A DNA stretch of 64,000 nt from JAKPBU01 sp964425695 (GCA_964425695.1 CAYRNF010000010.1:39804-103803), one strand, 5' to 3'; shown: positions 25,446 to 34,978, counted from the first letter of the stretch. The notes: a model not told the origin generated them from the sequence alone. Program-made: numbers and translations.

Positions 25446-27443
25446 CTAGAACCGCAGGCGGAGGCCGCCGTTGACCACGAACCCCTCCAGCGGCGCCCAT
25501 GCGTCCACCGTCCAGCGGCCGTCGGCGGCGCGACGCGGCAGCACCAGCGGGTCGTCGCGGGTCTGGCGCACGTCCAGGACGTTCTCCAGGTTGAGGAACA
25601 CGCTGGCCCTGCCGAAGTTCACCTCTCCCAGAACGCCCAGCTCCACGTAAGGACGGCCGCGGCGCCGGTACGGGTTGCCGTCCAGCGGCTGGCTGCCCGT
25701 GTAGTACGCCTCGATCCCCAAACGGCCCCGGCCGTGCTGCTCCCACATGGCCACGACGCCCGCGGTGTGCCGTGGCGTGTTGGGCACGGCGCGCCGGCCC
25801 GCTTCGCCCAGCTCCGGTTCGGTGGCATCGATGAAGACGTGGCTGCCGGTCACCACGAAGTCCTGCCAGCGGTAGCGCAGCAGCAATTCGGTGCCGTGCG
25901 TCCGCGTGGTGCCGGCGGCGTTCACCAGCCGCACGCGTTCGCTGCCATCCGCGGCAGGCGCGGCCGGCGCCAGGCGCACGGCATCCTCGATGCGCGACGC
26001 GAACAGCGTCAGGCTCGCCTCCAGCCCACCGCTGGCGTAGCCCATGTCCAGCGAGCCGGTGGTGGCGGTTTCGGCCCGGATTCCCGCCAACGGGTCCAGC
26101 CGCGACAGGCCTGCCGCCTCGATCTCCTCCACGAAAGGCGTGGGCGCGTGGAAGCCGCGGCCCACCGACGCCCTGAAGGTCAGGTCGCCAGGCCGGTACA
26201 GCAGCGACAGGCGCGGGCTGAGCTGCGCGCCGTAGGCGCTGTGGTCATCCCAGCGTGCGCTGCCGGCCAGGGTGAGACGGTCGCCCACGGCATGCTCGGC
26301 CTGTGCGAACACGGCCGGCACCGTGTAGCGGTAGTCGAACAGCGGAAATGCGCCGGAGCGGAACCGGTCGGTCTGCACGGCCAGGCCGGCCAGCCAGGTG
26401 GTGTCGCCGAAGCCGGACGCATACGCGGCTTCCGCAAAGCCCGTCTGGTGCGTGTCGGCATCCACCACGCTGCCGAAACGGTGGGTGTGCCGGGTCTGCA
26501 TGGCCGAGCCGCGCAGGTGCAGCCGGTCGGTCTCGCGCACCGGGAGTTCCACCACCGCGCCGGCGTCCATGCGCTCGGCATCCTGCCGGATCGGGAACGG
26601 CTGCCCGTCGGGCACCAGCCGGCCTGGCCGGGTGCCGCCACGCCGGTCTTCGTGCATCGCACCCAACGTGACCAGCGCCCGTCCGCCGTCGGGCGATTCC
26701 CAGAACAGCCGCGGCCGCGCGGTCCAGCGTTCGTACGCGGGCGTGTCGATCCAGCCGTCGTCGTCCAGGTCGTGCGCGGCCTGCGTGTGCGCGCCGCCCA
26801 CCATCGAGTAACCCCACGCCCCTCCCAGCGGCGCGGCCGTGTATCCGGTGAGGTCGTAACCATCGCGGCTGGTGGCATTGACCAGGAACTCCGTGTCGCG
26901 CGCGTCGTCCGGCCTGCGGGACACCAGGTTGATCACCCCGCCCAGCGCGGAAGGGCCGTACAGCGCCGACGCCGCGCCCTTGATGATCTCCACGCTGCCC
27001 AGGTCGGTGGGCGGGATCTGCAGCAGCCCGATGGACGACGCCTGGCCGCCGTACAGCGGTAGGCCATCCGCAAGCAGCTGCGTGTAGCGCCCGCGCAGGC
27101 CTTGCATGCGGATGGTCGAAGCGCCCAGCGCGGCGGACGTGACCTGCACCCGCACGCCGCCGGTCTCGGCCACCAGCATCGCGATGTTGCCGGGCGTCAT
27201 CAGCAGCTTTTCTTCGATTTCCTCCTGCCCGACCACTTCGACCCGGATCGGCTGCTCCGAGATGCGACGCGCGGAGCGTGTCGACTGCACGACGATGGCG
27301 TCCAGCTCGGTCGGATCATCCTGCGCGTGACCGTGCTCGTCCCCATGCGCCTCCTGCGCCCCCGCCGCCTGCGCCAGGCACAGCAGCGCCACCCCGGCGA
27401 CAGCGGCGCGGTGCATTCCGGATACCCGATGAAGCAACCCCAT
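25446..27443 (-). CDS. TonB-dependent outer-membrane receptor
   Basis: A 665-residue receptor. The ATG at 27443 yields a signal peptide (VAGVALLCLAQAAGAQ), with AAAGGG upstream as ribosome binding site. The mature N-terminus is His/Asp/Glu-rich (EAHGDEHGHAQDD). The plug has IVVQSTRSARRISEQPIRVEVVGQEEIEEKL, RMQGLRGRYTQLLADGLPLYGG and AASALYGPSALGGVINLVSRRP; the barrel ends NGGLRLRF. This resembles receptors of the colicin/siderophore-metal group. The His-rich start hints at a metal substrate, but no Zur-type box is seen upstream. It converges with hutU at a 25-bp gap. Confidence 0.88.
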   Translation of the reverse strand: MGLLHRVSGMHRAAVAGVALLCLAQAAGAQEAHGDEHGHAQDDPTELDAIVVQSTRSARRISEQPIRVEVVGQEEIEEKLLMTPGNIAMLVAETGGVRVQVTSAALGASTIRMQGLRGRYTQLLADGLPLYGGQASSIGLLQIPPTDLGSVEIIKGAASALYGPSALGGVINLVSRRPDDARDTEFLVNATSRDGYDLTGYTAAPLGGAWGYSMVGGAHTQAAHDLDDDGWIDTPAYERWTARPRLFWESPDGGRALVTLGAMHEDRRGGTRPGRLVPDGQPFPIRQDAERMDAGAVVELPVRETDRLHLRGSAMQTRHTHRFGSVVDADTHQTGFAEAAYASGFGDTTWLAGLAVQTDRFRSGAFPLFDYRYTVPAVFAQAEHAVGDRLTLAGSARWDDHSAYGAQLSPRLSLLYRPGDLTFRASVGRGFHAPTPFVEEIEAAGLSRLDPLAGIRAETATTGSLDMGYASGGLEASLTLFASRIEDAVRLAPAAPAADGSERVRLVNAAGTTRTHGTELLLRYRWQDFVVTGSHVFIDATEPELGEAGRRAVPNTPRHTAGVVAMWEQHGRGRLGIEAYYTGSQPLDGNPYRRRGRPYVELGVLGEVNFGRASVFLNLENVLDVRQTRDDPLVLPRRAADGRWTVDAWAPLEGFVVNGGLRLRF

Positions 27444-27878
27444 CTTCGTACGACCCTTTGCCTTGGCCGCGTCGTGCGGCGCAATGCGGAATTGTAGGGG
27501 TGGGGTGGTTGGTGCTGTGGCCGCGCGGCGCGGCGCTGCGCGGGTCGGTTTCGTCGGCATGTAGCGGGAGGTCGCAAGCGGACGCGCGCACCGTGCGAGC
27601 GCGTGGGGTCACCCGGGGACCCGTGCGATGCCCATGCCGATGCTGATCATCCGACTCCGATCGAATGCGCCAACAAGAAGGCAATCAAGCGGCCGCTGGT
27701 TCAGCGCGTACTGTGGTGGTCGTGGCTTAGTTCGCCCACCTCTTCCCTTGACTCCCGTGAAGCAACGCTGCCGAGCTCGGACGAAGGCAGGTGCGGCTTC
27801 GTACCGGCTTCACTCAAGCCGCATCGTATGTTCACCCGGGCGCGCAACACTGCCGCCGACCCGTAGCGGAGCATGCCC
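27444..27878. other. 435-bp gene-free region of lower GC content
   Basis: Divergent promoter region between the TonB receptor and a membrane protein. On the minus strand TACAAT (27491-27496) is a possible -10 for the receptor. The right half (about 27640-27840) is visibly less GC-rich than its surroundings and carries only short reading frames without recognisable protein character. It may be decayed or imported DNA. Confidence 0.45.
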
Positions 27879-28439
27879 ATGACCCACGACGCGATGATGC
27901 GCACCCACCCCGTCTGGCGCGCGCTGCGTTGGGCCGTGTGGGGCGGGTCGGGTCTGTTGCTGCTGCTGCCGCTGCTGGCGATGCGGATCGACGGGTCTGG
28001 CGTGGACTGGACCGGGTTCGACTTCGTCGCCATGGCCAGCCTGCTGCTGTTGCCGTGCCTGGCGTTCGAGGCCGCCATGCGCGTGGGGCGCAGCCATGCC
28101 TACGTGCTCGGCTGCCTGGTGGCGTCCGCGGCGGCGTTCGGCCTGATCTGGGTCAACCTGGCGGTGGGCATCGTGGGCGGCGAGGACAACCCGGTGAACC
28201 TCGCGTTCTTCGCCGTGCCCGCCGTGGCGCTGGCCGGTGCCGCGTGGTCGCGCCTGCGCGCAGCGCGGCTGGCCCACGCCATGCACCTCACCGCGCTGGT
28301 GCAGGCCGTGGGCTGCGTGGCCGCGCTGGTGCTGGGGGGCCCCTCCGTGTTTGCGGCCACCGCCGTGTTCCTGCTGTTGTGGCTGGCCGCGGCCCAGCTG
28401 TTCCGCCACGCGGCGCGCGGGGAGCACGCGGCGGCGTAA
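27879..28439 (+). CDS. Integral membrane protein, unknown function
   Basis: A 186-residue protein with about five or six hydrophobic segments, including GSGLLLLLPLLAM, MASLLLLPCLAFEAAM, VLGCLVASAAAFGLIWVNLAVGIV, FFAVPAVALAGAAW, VQAVGCVAALVLGG and ATAVFLLLWLAAAQLF. GGAG at 27868-27871 lies 7 nt before the ATG at 27879, favouring it over the ATG at 27873. No family is recognised. Confidence 0.7.
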   Translation: MTHDAMMRTHPVWRALRWAVWGGSGLLLLLPLLAMRIDGSGVDWTGFDFVAMASLLLLPCLAFEAAMRVGRSHAYVLGCLVASAAAFGLIWVNLAVGIVGGEDNPVNLAFFAVPAVALAGAAWSRLRAARLAHAMHLTALVQAVGCVAALVLGGPSVFAATAVFLLLWLAAAQLFRHAARGEHAAA

Positions 28440-28594
28440 ATGGTTGCCGGCATGCGTAGAGCCTGCCTCCATCCCCAGCAAGAGTCGTTCGGACCGGTGC
28501 GTCCGCTGCCGCGACGATCCGGCAGTGTTCGTTGGGGCACTGTGGTGCGCGTGATCCTCAGGGCGCCCGCAATGCCGATGGCGCCCGATCGGCT

Positions 28595-28600
28595 AGGCTT
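28595..28600 (+). promoter_or_regulatory. -10 element of the S9 peptidase gene
   Basis: TAGGCT in CGGCTAGGCTTTCCC lies about 30 nt before the ATG. A purine-rich GGGGAGAGAGGGAA ribosome binding site follows. Confidence 0.35.
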
Positions 28601-28629
28601 TCCCGGGGGACGGGGAGAGAGGGAACACG

Positions 28630-30513
28630 ATGCGGACTTTACTGGGCCTGGTGCTGTGCGCGGCCGCGGGCGTAGCGCAGGCGGCCCCGCCTTCGCTGGT
28701 GGATCTGCTGCGGCAAGATCAGACCACGCTGGTCAAGCTGTCGCCGGATGGCAACCATTTGGCAGTGGCCACCCGGGTGGAGGACGGCGCCATCGTCGCG
28801 GGGATATTCGATCGGGGCACGCGCAAGCTGGTCCATGGCTTGGCGCCCAACGACAACGGTGCGATCGCACGGCTCGAATGGGTATCGGACGGGCGCCTGT
28901 TCGCGATGAGTTCCGAACGCGGCAAGAGCGTGCAGGAATCGTTCCTCGACCCATGGATCGTGGCCATGGACGTCGACGGCAAGAACCGCGACGCGTTCTA
29001 CGCCTCCGTGTTCGACACACTGCTCAACGATGATGCACATGTGCTGACCGTGCGTTGCGGTCGCAGCTCCAACCGCGGCTGCTGGAACTACGTGCAGAAG
29101 GCGACCACCGAAGGCCGTGACGTGGGTCCGCGCCTGGTGGACGCGCCAATGCTGGACGCAAGCTTCATGGCCGACAACGACGGGAAGGTGCGCTTCGCGA
29201 CGGGTTGGGACGACGACGACGTACAGCAACTCTGGCTGCACAACGGAACGGCATGGTCGCTGATCAACGACGAAACCGTAACCGGCGTGGAAGTCATGCC
29301 GATCGGGGTTTCGCGCGACGGGCTTCAGGGCTTCCTGCGCGCCGAGCGCAAGACGGGCGGCGACGCGATCGATCGCATCGATTTCGCGACAGGTCGAAGG
29401 GAAACGCTCCTGGCGGATCCGGTGCAGGACCCGGTGCATATCCTCTGGTCCGCGGACGGCGCGCAGCCGATCGGGGCTGCATACGGGCTGCACGTGCCGC
29501 GTGGTCGCTTCTGGAACCCCGACGATCCCGATGCCCGCGTGCTGAAGTCGCTGGAGCGGGCGTTCCCGGACGACGCGGTCGCGCTCACCAGCGGCTCGCG
29601 CGACGGACGGCATGCCATCGTCACCGTCTGGGGCGACCGCGACCCGGGCAGTTACTACCTGTTCGACCGCTCCACGAAGAAGAGCGACCTGATCTTCCGT
29701 CGCAGGCCCTGGCTCGACACCGAGGCGTTGGCGCCGATGCGAGCGGTGTCGCTGCGTGCACGCGACGGTGCTGCGTTGCACGGATATCTCACGCTGCCTG
29801 TCGCGTCCCCCGCGGGGCGACCGCCGCTGGTGGTCCTGCCGCACGGCGGTCCATTCGGCGTCATGGACACCTGGGGCTACAACGAGGAAGTGCAATTGCT
29901 GGCTGCGCATGGTTATGCCGTGCTGCAGGTCAACTTCCGCGGTTCGGGCGGTTTCGGACGCAGCTTCATCGAGGCCGGTTTCCGGCAGTGGGGACGGCGT
30001 ATGCAGGACGACCTGACCGACGCGACCCGCTGGGTCCAGCAGCAGGGGGACGTCGATCCGACGCGCACGTGCATCTGGGGCAGCAGCTATGGCGGATACG
30101 CCGCTCTGATGGGTGCGATCCGCGAGCCGGCCTTGTATCGCTGCGTAGTGGCGACGGCCGCCGTGACCGACCTGGGTTTGATGTGGCGCTGGGGCGACAT
30201 CCGCAGGTCGCGCTCCGGCAAGAATTATCTGGCGCGCGCCGTAGGCGAGGACCCGGTCGAGCGCGCCGCGAGCTCGCCGGCGCGCCAGGCCGGAGCGCTC
30301 AAGGCACCGGTGTTGCTGGTCCACGGGCGCCGCGACCCGCGCGTCAGCTTCGAGCATGCGAAGGCGCTGAAACAGGCCATGGACGCGGCAGGGACGCGCT
30401 ACGAGGAGTTCACTCCACGCGATGAAACCCACGGGATCTACGGCGACCGCAACCGCGATGCCTATTACCGCCGTGTACTGGCGTTTCTGGGGACGCACCT
30501 CTCCCCGGAGTAG
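28630..30513 (+). CDS. S9-family prolyl-oligopeptidase-type serine peptidase, secreted
   Basis: A 627-residue peptidase of the dipeptidyl/acylaminoacyl peptidase group, predicted periplasmic. The signal peptide is LLGLVLCAAAGVAQA. An N-terminal beta-propeller (about 20-370, with repeated LSPDGNHLAVA-type blades) precedes an alpha/beta hydrolase domain: VVLPHGGPFGVMDTWGYN (oxyanion region), nucleophile WGSSYGGYAAL (S486), LVHGRRDPRV (Asp) and DETHGIYGDRN (His). The propeller restricts substrates to peptides or small esters. It appears to be a single gene. Confidence 0.9.
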   Translation: MRTLLGLVLCAAAGVAQAAPPSLVDLLRQDQTTLVKLSPDGNHLAVATRVEDGAIVAGIFDRGTRKLVHGLAPNDNGAIARLEWVSDGRLFAMSSERGKSVQESFLDPWIVAMDVDGKNRDAFYASVFDTLLNDDAHVLTVRCGRSSNRGCWNYVQKATTEGRDVGPRLVDAPMLDASFMADNDGKVRFATGWDDDDVQQLWLHNGTAWSLINDETVTGVEVMPIGVSRDGLQGFLRAERKTGGDAIDRIDFATGRRETLLADPVQDPVHILWSADGAQPIGAAYGLHVPRGRFWNPDDPDARVLKSLERAFPDDAVALTSGSRDGRHAIVTVWGDRDPGSYYLFDRSTKKSDLIFRRRPWLDTEALAPMRAVSLRARDGAALHGYLTLPVASPAGRPPLVVLPHGGPFGVMDTWGYNEEVQLLAAHGYAVLQVNFRGSGGFGRSFIEAGFRQWGRRMQDDLTDATRWVQQQGDVDPTRTCIWGSSYGGYAALMGAIREPALYRCVVATAAVTDLGLMWRWGDIRRSRSGKNYLARAVGEDPVERAASSPARQAGALKAPVLLVHGRRDPRVSFEHAKALKQAMDAAGTRYEEFTPRDETHGIYGDRNRDAYYRRVLAFLGTHLSPE

Positions 30514-30612
30514 GGTGTGCGGTAACACCTCCGCGCCGCGCCGGGGCCGCACGGGGCGATACGAGGGTGCAAGGCGCACAATGCGGCGCCCCAAGACTGC
30601 CGCAGACCTGCC

Positions 30613-30831
30613 ATGGATACGCAAGCCCTGATCACCGCCGCCCTGCGCGAGGCCGGCTACGGCGCCGATGCGATCGGTTCGGCGCTGCCGCGGATCATGC
30701 GCATCCTGCAGGCGGAGGACGTCCGGCTGGAAGTGGGCCGGCCGCTGTCGCGCAAGGAGCGCGAGTACGTGCGCCTGCAGCTGGAGCTGGGGTTGAACGT
30801 GTCCGAAGTGGTCGCAGGGTTGAAGCGATGA
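30613..30831 (+). CDS. Small protein, unknown function, coupled to the OYE gene
   Basis: A 72-residue, mainly helical, soluble protein: two predicted helices (ALITAALREAGYGADAIGSALPRIMRILQ and LSRKEREYVRLQLELGLNVSEVVAGLKR). Its stop codon overlaps the ATG of the next gene (ATGA), so it is translated from the same message. No family is recognised. The coupling and the normal codon use make it a credible gene. Confidence 0.65.
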   Translation: MDTQALITAALREAGYGADAIGSALPRIMRILQAEDVRLEVGRPLSRKEREYVRLQLELGLNVSEVVAGLKR

Positions 30832-31952
30832 GTACGCCCAGGCTGTTCCAGCCGCTGGACGTGGGCGCGCTGCACCTGGCCAACCGCATCGTGATCGCCC
30901 CGATGTGCCAGTACTCGGCCGTGGACGGCTGCATGACCGACTGGCACCTGATCCACCTGGGCCAGCTGGCGCTGTCCGGTGCGGCGCTGCTCACCATCGA
31001 AGCCACGGCGGTGCTGCCCGAAGGCCGCATCTCCTACGCCGACGTGGGCCTGTGGGACGACGCCACCGAAGCGGCGATGGGAACCGTGCTGGCCGGCATC
31101 CGGCGCTGGTCGCCGATGCCCATCGCGATCCAGCTGGCGCATGCCGGGCGCAAGGCGTCCACTGACCTGCCTTGGCAGGGCGGCGCGCAGCTGGCGCCGG
31201 GGCACGCGCACGGCTGGCGGACCGTGGCGCCTTCGGCATTGCCGTACAACGCCGCGGACCACGCACCCATGGCGCTGGACCGCGCGGGCATGGATGCGGT
31301 GCGCGCCGCGTTTGCGGACGCGGCACGCCGCGCGGCGCGCCTGGGCATCGACGCGGTGCAGATCCACGCGGCGCACGGCTACCTGCTGCACCAGTTCCTG
31401 TCGCCGCTGTCCAATCGCCGCGAAGACGCGTACGGCGGTTCGCTGGAGAACCGCATGCGCTTCCCGCTGGAGGTGTTCGACGCGGTGCGCGCGGCGTTTC
31501 CCGCGCAGCGCCCGGTCAGCGTGCGCGTGTCGGGCACGGACTGGGTGCCCGGCGGCTGGGATATCGAACAGACCGTGGCGCTGGCGCGCGCGCTGGAGTC
31601 GCGCGGCTGCAGCAGCGTGCACGTGTCCAGCGGCGGCCTGGATCCGGCGCAGGAGATCCCGGTGGGCGAGGGTTACCAGGTGCCGCTGGCGCGCGCGGTG
31701 AAGCAGGCGGTGGCGATGCCCGTGGTGGCCGTGGGCCTGATCACCCGCTTCGACCACGCCGAGGCGATCCTGGCCAACGGCGATGCCGACCTGGTCGCGC
31801 TGGCGCGCGGCATCCTCTACGACCCGCGCTGGCCCTGGCATGCGGCGGCGCACCTGGGTGCGACCGTGGCGGCGCCGCCGCAGTACCTGCGTTCGCAACC
31901 GCGCGAGCTGCCGCACCTGCTGGTGCCCGGCCCCGGGTCGGCGCTGGCCTAG
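30828..31952 (+). CDS. Old-yellow-enzyme NADH:flavin oxidoreductase, XenA/YqjM-like
   Basis: A 374-residue FMN-dependent ene-reductase that uses NAD(P)H to reduce activated C=C bonds or nitro compounds. It has the thermophilic-like/XenA class signature PMCQYSAVDGCMTDWHLIHLG with redox-tuning C27, the phosphate and substrate motif IHAAHGYLLHQFLSPLSNRREDAYGGSLENRMRF, and the GLITRF and ALARGILYDP flavin-binding strands near the C-terminus. The ATG overlaps the stop of the small upstream gene. A role in detoxifying reactive alkenals is usual for the class; the real substrate is unknown. Confidence 0.92.
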   Translation: MSTPRLFQPLDVGALHLANRIVIAPMCQYSAVDGCMTDWHLIHLGQLALSGAALLTIEATAVLPEGRISYADVGLWDDATEAAMGTVLAGIRRWSPMPIAIQLAHAGRKASTDLPWQGGAQLAPGHAHGWRTVAPSALPYNAADHAPMALDRAGMDAVRAAFADAARRAARLGIDAVQIHAAHGYLLHQFLSPLSNRREDAYGGSLENRMRFPLEVFDAVRAAFPAQRPVSVRVSGTDWVPGGWDIEQTVALARALESRGCSSVHVSSGGLDPAQEIPVGEGYQVPLARAVKQAVAMPVVAVGLITRFDHAEAILANGDADLVALARGILYDPRWPWHAAAHLGATVAAPPQYLRSQPRELPHLLVPGPGSALA

Positions 31953-31995
31953 CGCACCGGCTGTTCCGATTCCCATCCCACGCCACCACGACACG

Positions 31996-32871
31996 ATGAC
32001 CGAGATCGCCATCCTCACCCCCGATCCCGCCGATGCCACCTACGCCGGGCACTGGGAGCTGGTGCTGCAGCGCCTGCGCGAGGCGCTGGTGCAGGAGGGT
32101 TTCGCCGCCACGCCGGTGCCGTGGACCGCGCACGTGGACCATGCCGAAGGCCTGCGCCGCTATGCGCGCGTGCTGCCGCTGCTCGCGTGGGGCTATCACC
32201 TGGACGCCGCGCGCTGGCTGCGCGCATGCGCCACGTGGGAGCAGGGCGGGGTGGCGATGGCCAACCCGGCGCGCGTGCTGGCATGGAATTCCGACAAGCG
32301 CTACCTGCGCGAACTGGCGCAGGCCGGCGTGCGCATCCCGCCCACCACGTTCACCGGGCGCCTGGACCAGGCGCAGGTGGACGCGGTCTTCGACGCCTGC
32401 GATTGCGCGGCGGTCATCGTCAAGCCGGCGATCTCCGGCGGTGCGTGGCAGACCCTGCGCCTGCAGCGCGGCGAAGCGCTCCCCGCCGGTGCGGGCACAG
32501 GCGCGCCGATGCTGGTCCAGCCCTACCTGCCCACCATCGCCAGCGAAGGCGAGACCTCGCTGCTGTACTTCGGCGGCCGGCTCAGCCATGTCGTCAACAA
32601 GCGCCCGGTCGCGGGCGAGTTCCGCGTGCAGCAGCAGTTCGGCGGCGCCTACACGCTGCTCGACGCGCCGCCGGCCGGTGCGCTGGCACTGGCGCAGCGC
32701 ACGCTGGCGGCCATCGACGCGCCGCTGCTGTACGCGCGCATCGACACCGTGCCCGATGCCACCGGCGCCTGGGTGCTGATGGAAGCCGAACTGATCGAGC
32801 CGGACTTCTACCTGGGCGTGGACCCGCAGCGCGGCGTGGGGTTCGCGCGCGCGCTGCGCGCGTCGCTCTGA
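31996..32871 (+). CDS. ATP-grasp-fold ligase-like protein, RimK-type
   Basis: A 291-residue protein resembling ATP-grasp ligases of the glutathione-synthetase/RimK type, which join a carboxylate to an amine using ATP. Supporting blocks are an N-terminal LTPDPADATYAGHWELV, VMANPARVLAWNSDKRYLRELAQAG (entry to the ATP domain), VIVKPAISGGAWQT, MLVQPYLPTIASEGETSLLYFGGRLSH and VLMEAELIEPDFYL (metal-binding Glu and acidic residues). It follows the reductase by 43 bp. The substrate is not known; similar proteins are annotated only as hypothetical ATP-grasp enzymes. Confidence 0.75.
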   Translation: MTEIAILTPDPADATYAGHWELVLQRLREALVQEGFAATPVPWTAHVDHAEGLRRYARVLPLLAWGYHLDAARWLRACATWEQGGVAMANPARVLAWNSDKRYLRELAQAGVRIPPTTFTGRLDQAQVDAVFDACDCAAVIVKPAISGGAWQTLRLQRGEALPAGAGTGAPMLVQPYLPTIASEGETSLLYFGGRLSHVVNKRPVAGEFRVQQQFGGAYTLLDAPPAGALALAQRTLAAIDAPLLYARIDTVPDATGAWVLMEAELIEPDFYLGVDPQRGVGFARALRASL

Positions 32872-33001
32872 GGATCCCACGGCGAAGCGCAGGCCGCGCA
32901 TCGTAGCCATGAACAGGATTGAAGGCTGCCTTGCAGGATGCTCGCAGCACACGCAAGCGCGCATCGCTAGCATCGCCGCACGCCTGCCTGAAGCCGCCGC
33001 C

Positions 33002-33889
33002 ATGCCGCATCGCAACGCCTGCTGGATCCTGCTGTTTGCCGCCACCACCGCATGCGGCGGCTCGCCTGCGCCGAAGGCCGCCGCCGCCGCCGCCGCGCCG
33101 CAGCGCTGGACGCCGGCCGCGCTGAGCACCGACCAGTACGAATCCTCGCCCAGCCTGTCGCCGGATGGCCGCGAGCTGTTCTTCTTCCGCGCGGATCGCA
33201 ACTTCGACAACTACCGGCTGCTGCACTCGCATTGCCGCGACGGTGCCTGGACGCCGCCGCGCGAGCCTGCCTTCGCCGCGCGGCCCGGCGTGCTGGAAAC
33301 CGATCCCGCGTTCGGCAGCGACGGCCGCCACCTGTACTACGGCAGCGCGCGCCACAACGGCCGCGACCTGGACATCTGGCGCGTGGCGCGGCGCGCCGAC
33401 GGCGCCTGGGGCGCGCCGCAGCGCCTGCCGGAGCCGGTCAACTCGCCGCACACCGAACTGCTGCCGCGCGAGCAGCCCGATGGCCGCCTGCTGTTCGGAT
33501 CCGATCGCCCCGGCGGTGCCGGCGGGCGCGACCTGTACTTCGCGATCCCGCAGGCCGGTGGCGCGTGGCGCGTGGAGCCGCTGCCGGCGCCGGTGAACGG
33601 GCCGGGGGACGAATACGAAGCCGACCTGTCGCGCGACGGCAAGGTGCTGGTGGTGGTGGCCAACCGCGGCGAGCGCTCGCACCTGTACGTGTACGACCTG
33701 GTGGACGGCCGCTGGCGCGAGCGCGGCCGGGTGCCCGCGCGCGACGACGTCTTCCAGGTGGGCCCGCTGTTGTCGCCCGACGGCAAGCGGCTGCTGTTCG
33801 CGCAGGACCAGGGCCGCGACTCGGGCGAGTTCTACCTGGTGGATCTGGCGCCGGACGCCGACCGCGCGTGGCCGCCCGCCTGCGGGTGA
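33002..33889 (+). CDS. PD40 beta-propeller lipoprotein
   Basis: A 295-residue predicted lipoprotein (LLFAATTAC lipobox, then an Ala-rich linker), with repeated WD40-like PD40 blades: SSPSLSPDGRELFFFRAD, ETDPAFGSDGRHLYYGSARH, PREQPDGRLLFGSDRPGG, YEADLSRDGKVLVVVAN and VGPLLSPDGKRLLFAQD. Such TolB-like propellers mediate protein contacts in the envelope. No enzyme domain is present. The ATG at 33002 fits the signal peptide. Confidence 0.82.
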   Translation: MPHRNACWILLFAATTACGGSPAPKAAAAAAAPQRWTPAALSTDQYESSPSLSPDGRELFFFRADRNFDNYRLLHSHCRDGAWTPPREPAFAARPGVLETDPAFGSDGRHLYYGSARHNGRDLDIWRVARRADGAWGAPQRLPEPVNSPHTELLPREQPDGRLLFGSDRPGGAGGRDLYFAIPQAGGAWRVEPLPAPVNGPGDEYEADLSRDGKVLVVVANRGERSHLYVYDLVDGRWRERGRVPARDDVFQVGPLLSPDGKRLLFAQDQGRDSGEFYLVDLAPDADRAWPPACG

Positions 33890-33969
33890 GCGGGCGCGCG
33901 GCGGAGAGCGGCGTCGATCCGCGCGTGCCTTGCGCGTCGTGCCAGGTCCGCCCCGAGCAGGAGTCCGCC

Positions 33970-34251
33970 ATGTGCCGCAACATCCGCACGCTGTACAACT
34001 TCGAGCCGCCCGCGAGCCAGGACGAGATCCACGCGTCCGCGCTGCAGTTCGTGCGCAAGCTCAGCGGGTTCAACGCGCCGTCCAGGGCGAACCAGGCCGC
34101 CTTCGATCGTGCCGTGGCCGACGTGGCGCAGGCCGCGCGGCAGCTGATCGATGCGCTGGTCACGGTGGTGCCGCCGAAGCATCGCGACACCGAGCGCGCC
34201 CGCGCCACGGCGCGGTCGGAGAAGCGCTTCGGTCCGCAGCGCGCGCGCTGA
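33970..34251 (+). CDS. DUF2277 family protein
   Basis: A 93-residue protein matching the DUF2277 pattern: start MCRNIRTLYNFEPPAS, then ASALQFVRKLSGFNAPS, AFDRAVADVAQAARQLIDAL and a basic end. CAGGAG precedes the ATG. Function is unknown across the family; it is typically a small cytosolic protein. Confidence 0.85.
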   Translation: MCRNIRTLYNFEPPASQDEIHASALQFVRKLSGFNAPSRANQAAFDRAVADVAQAARQLIDALVTVVPPKHRDTERARATARSEKRFGPQRAR

Positions 34252-34347
34252 TGGAAAGCAGGCGCGTGCCGCTTGCCCGCGACGGGCGCATGCACGACGC
34301 CGTGCGACGCCGCCCGGGCCTCGCACGGTGCCTGCGTGCCGCGGCGG

Positions 34348-34767
34348 TTACCTCGCTGCGGCCTTGGCGTCGGCGTGGCGCGCGTAGTTGTCCAGGATCG
34401 CCTGCCAGCCCTGCTGTTGCATGTCGGCCGGGTGTTCGCCTTCCGCATCGAACTCCACGCTGACCCGCGTGCCATCGGGCGCGTCGCTGAAGCGCACGCG
34501 GGCTTCGCGCCCGTCGTCCATGCGGTACGCGACCAGTTCGTGCGGCACGACTCGGGTGTAGGTGCCTTCGAAATCGAAGCCGGTGCTGCCGTCGCGCGCC
34601 TCCATGCGGCTGCTGAAGGTGCCGCCTTCGCGCAGGTCCACGCGGCTGGTGGGCGAATGCCAGTCGGGCGAGGCGAAGTTCCAGCGGATGATGTCCTCGG
34701 GCGTGTTGTAGGCCGACCAGGCGGTAGCGCGGTCGGCGCGGGTCACGGTTTCGACGGTGAGCTTCAT
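34348..34767 (-). CDS. SRPBCC (START-like/AHSA1) domain protein
   Basis: A 139-residue helix-grip protein of the AHSA1 type, starting KLTVETVTRADRATAWSAYNTPEDIIRWNFASPDWH and containing LREGGTFSSRMEARDGSTGFDFEGTY, then EFDAEGEHPADMQQQGWQAILDNYARH. Members bind hydrophobic ligands in a cavity and some act as polyketide or stress-related proteins. The ligand here is unknown. It is convergent with the DUF2277 gene. Confidence 0.85.
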   Translation of the reverse strand: MKLTVETVTRADRATAWSAYNTPEDIIRWNFASPDWHSPTSRVDLREGGTFSSRMEARDGSTGFDFEGTYTRVVPHELVAYRMDDGREARVRFSDAPDGTRVSVEFDAEGEHPADMQQQGWQAILDNYARHADAKAAAR

Positions 34768-34978
34768 GGGCGGGAGCCTGTGTGGGAAGGGGAGGGACGG
34801 CGCGCAACCGGCGCGTTCGCACACACGACGCGCGGCGCCGTGCGGATTCGACACCTGCCGCGAGCGCAGGCGCAGCGATGCGGCCTGCGGTTTGCCGGAT
34901 GCCGCGTGCCGCGCCGCAGCAACCGTTGCCGCGGGTCCTCGTCCATAGTGTCGCGCGTCGCCGTGCGCCGGGGCTGCC

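Noticed and set aside
27603..27866. Possible 87-codon protein before the membrane protein gene
   Set aside because: No ribosome binding site, no recognisable features, and a competing overlapping frame of similar length.
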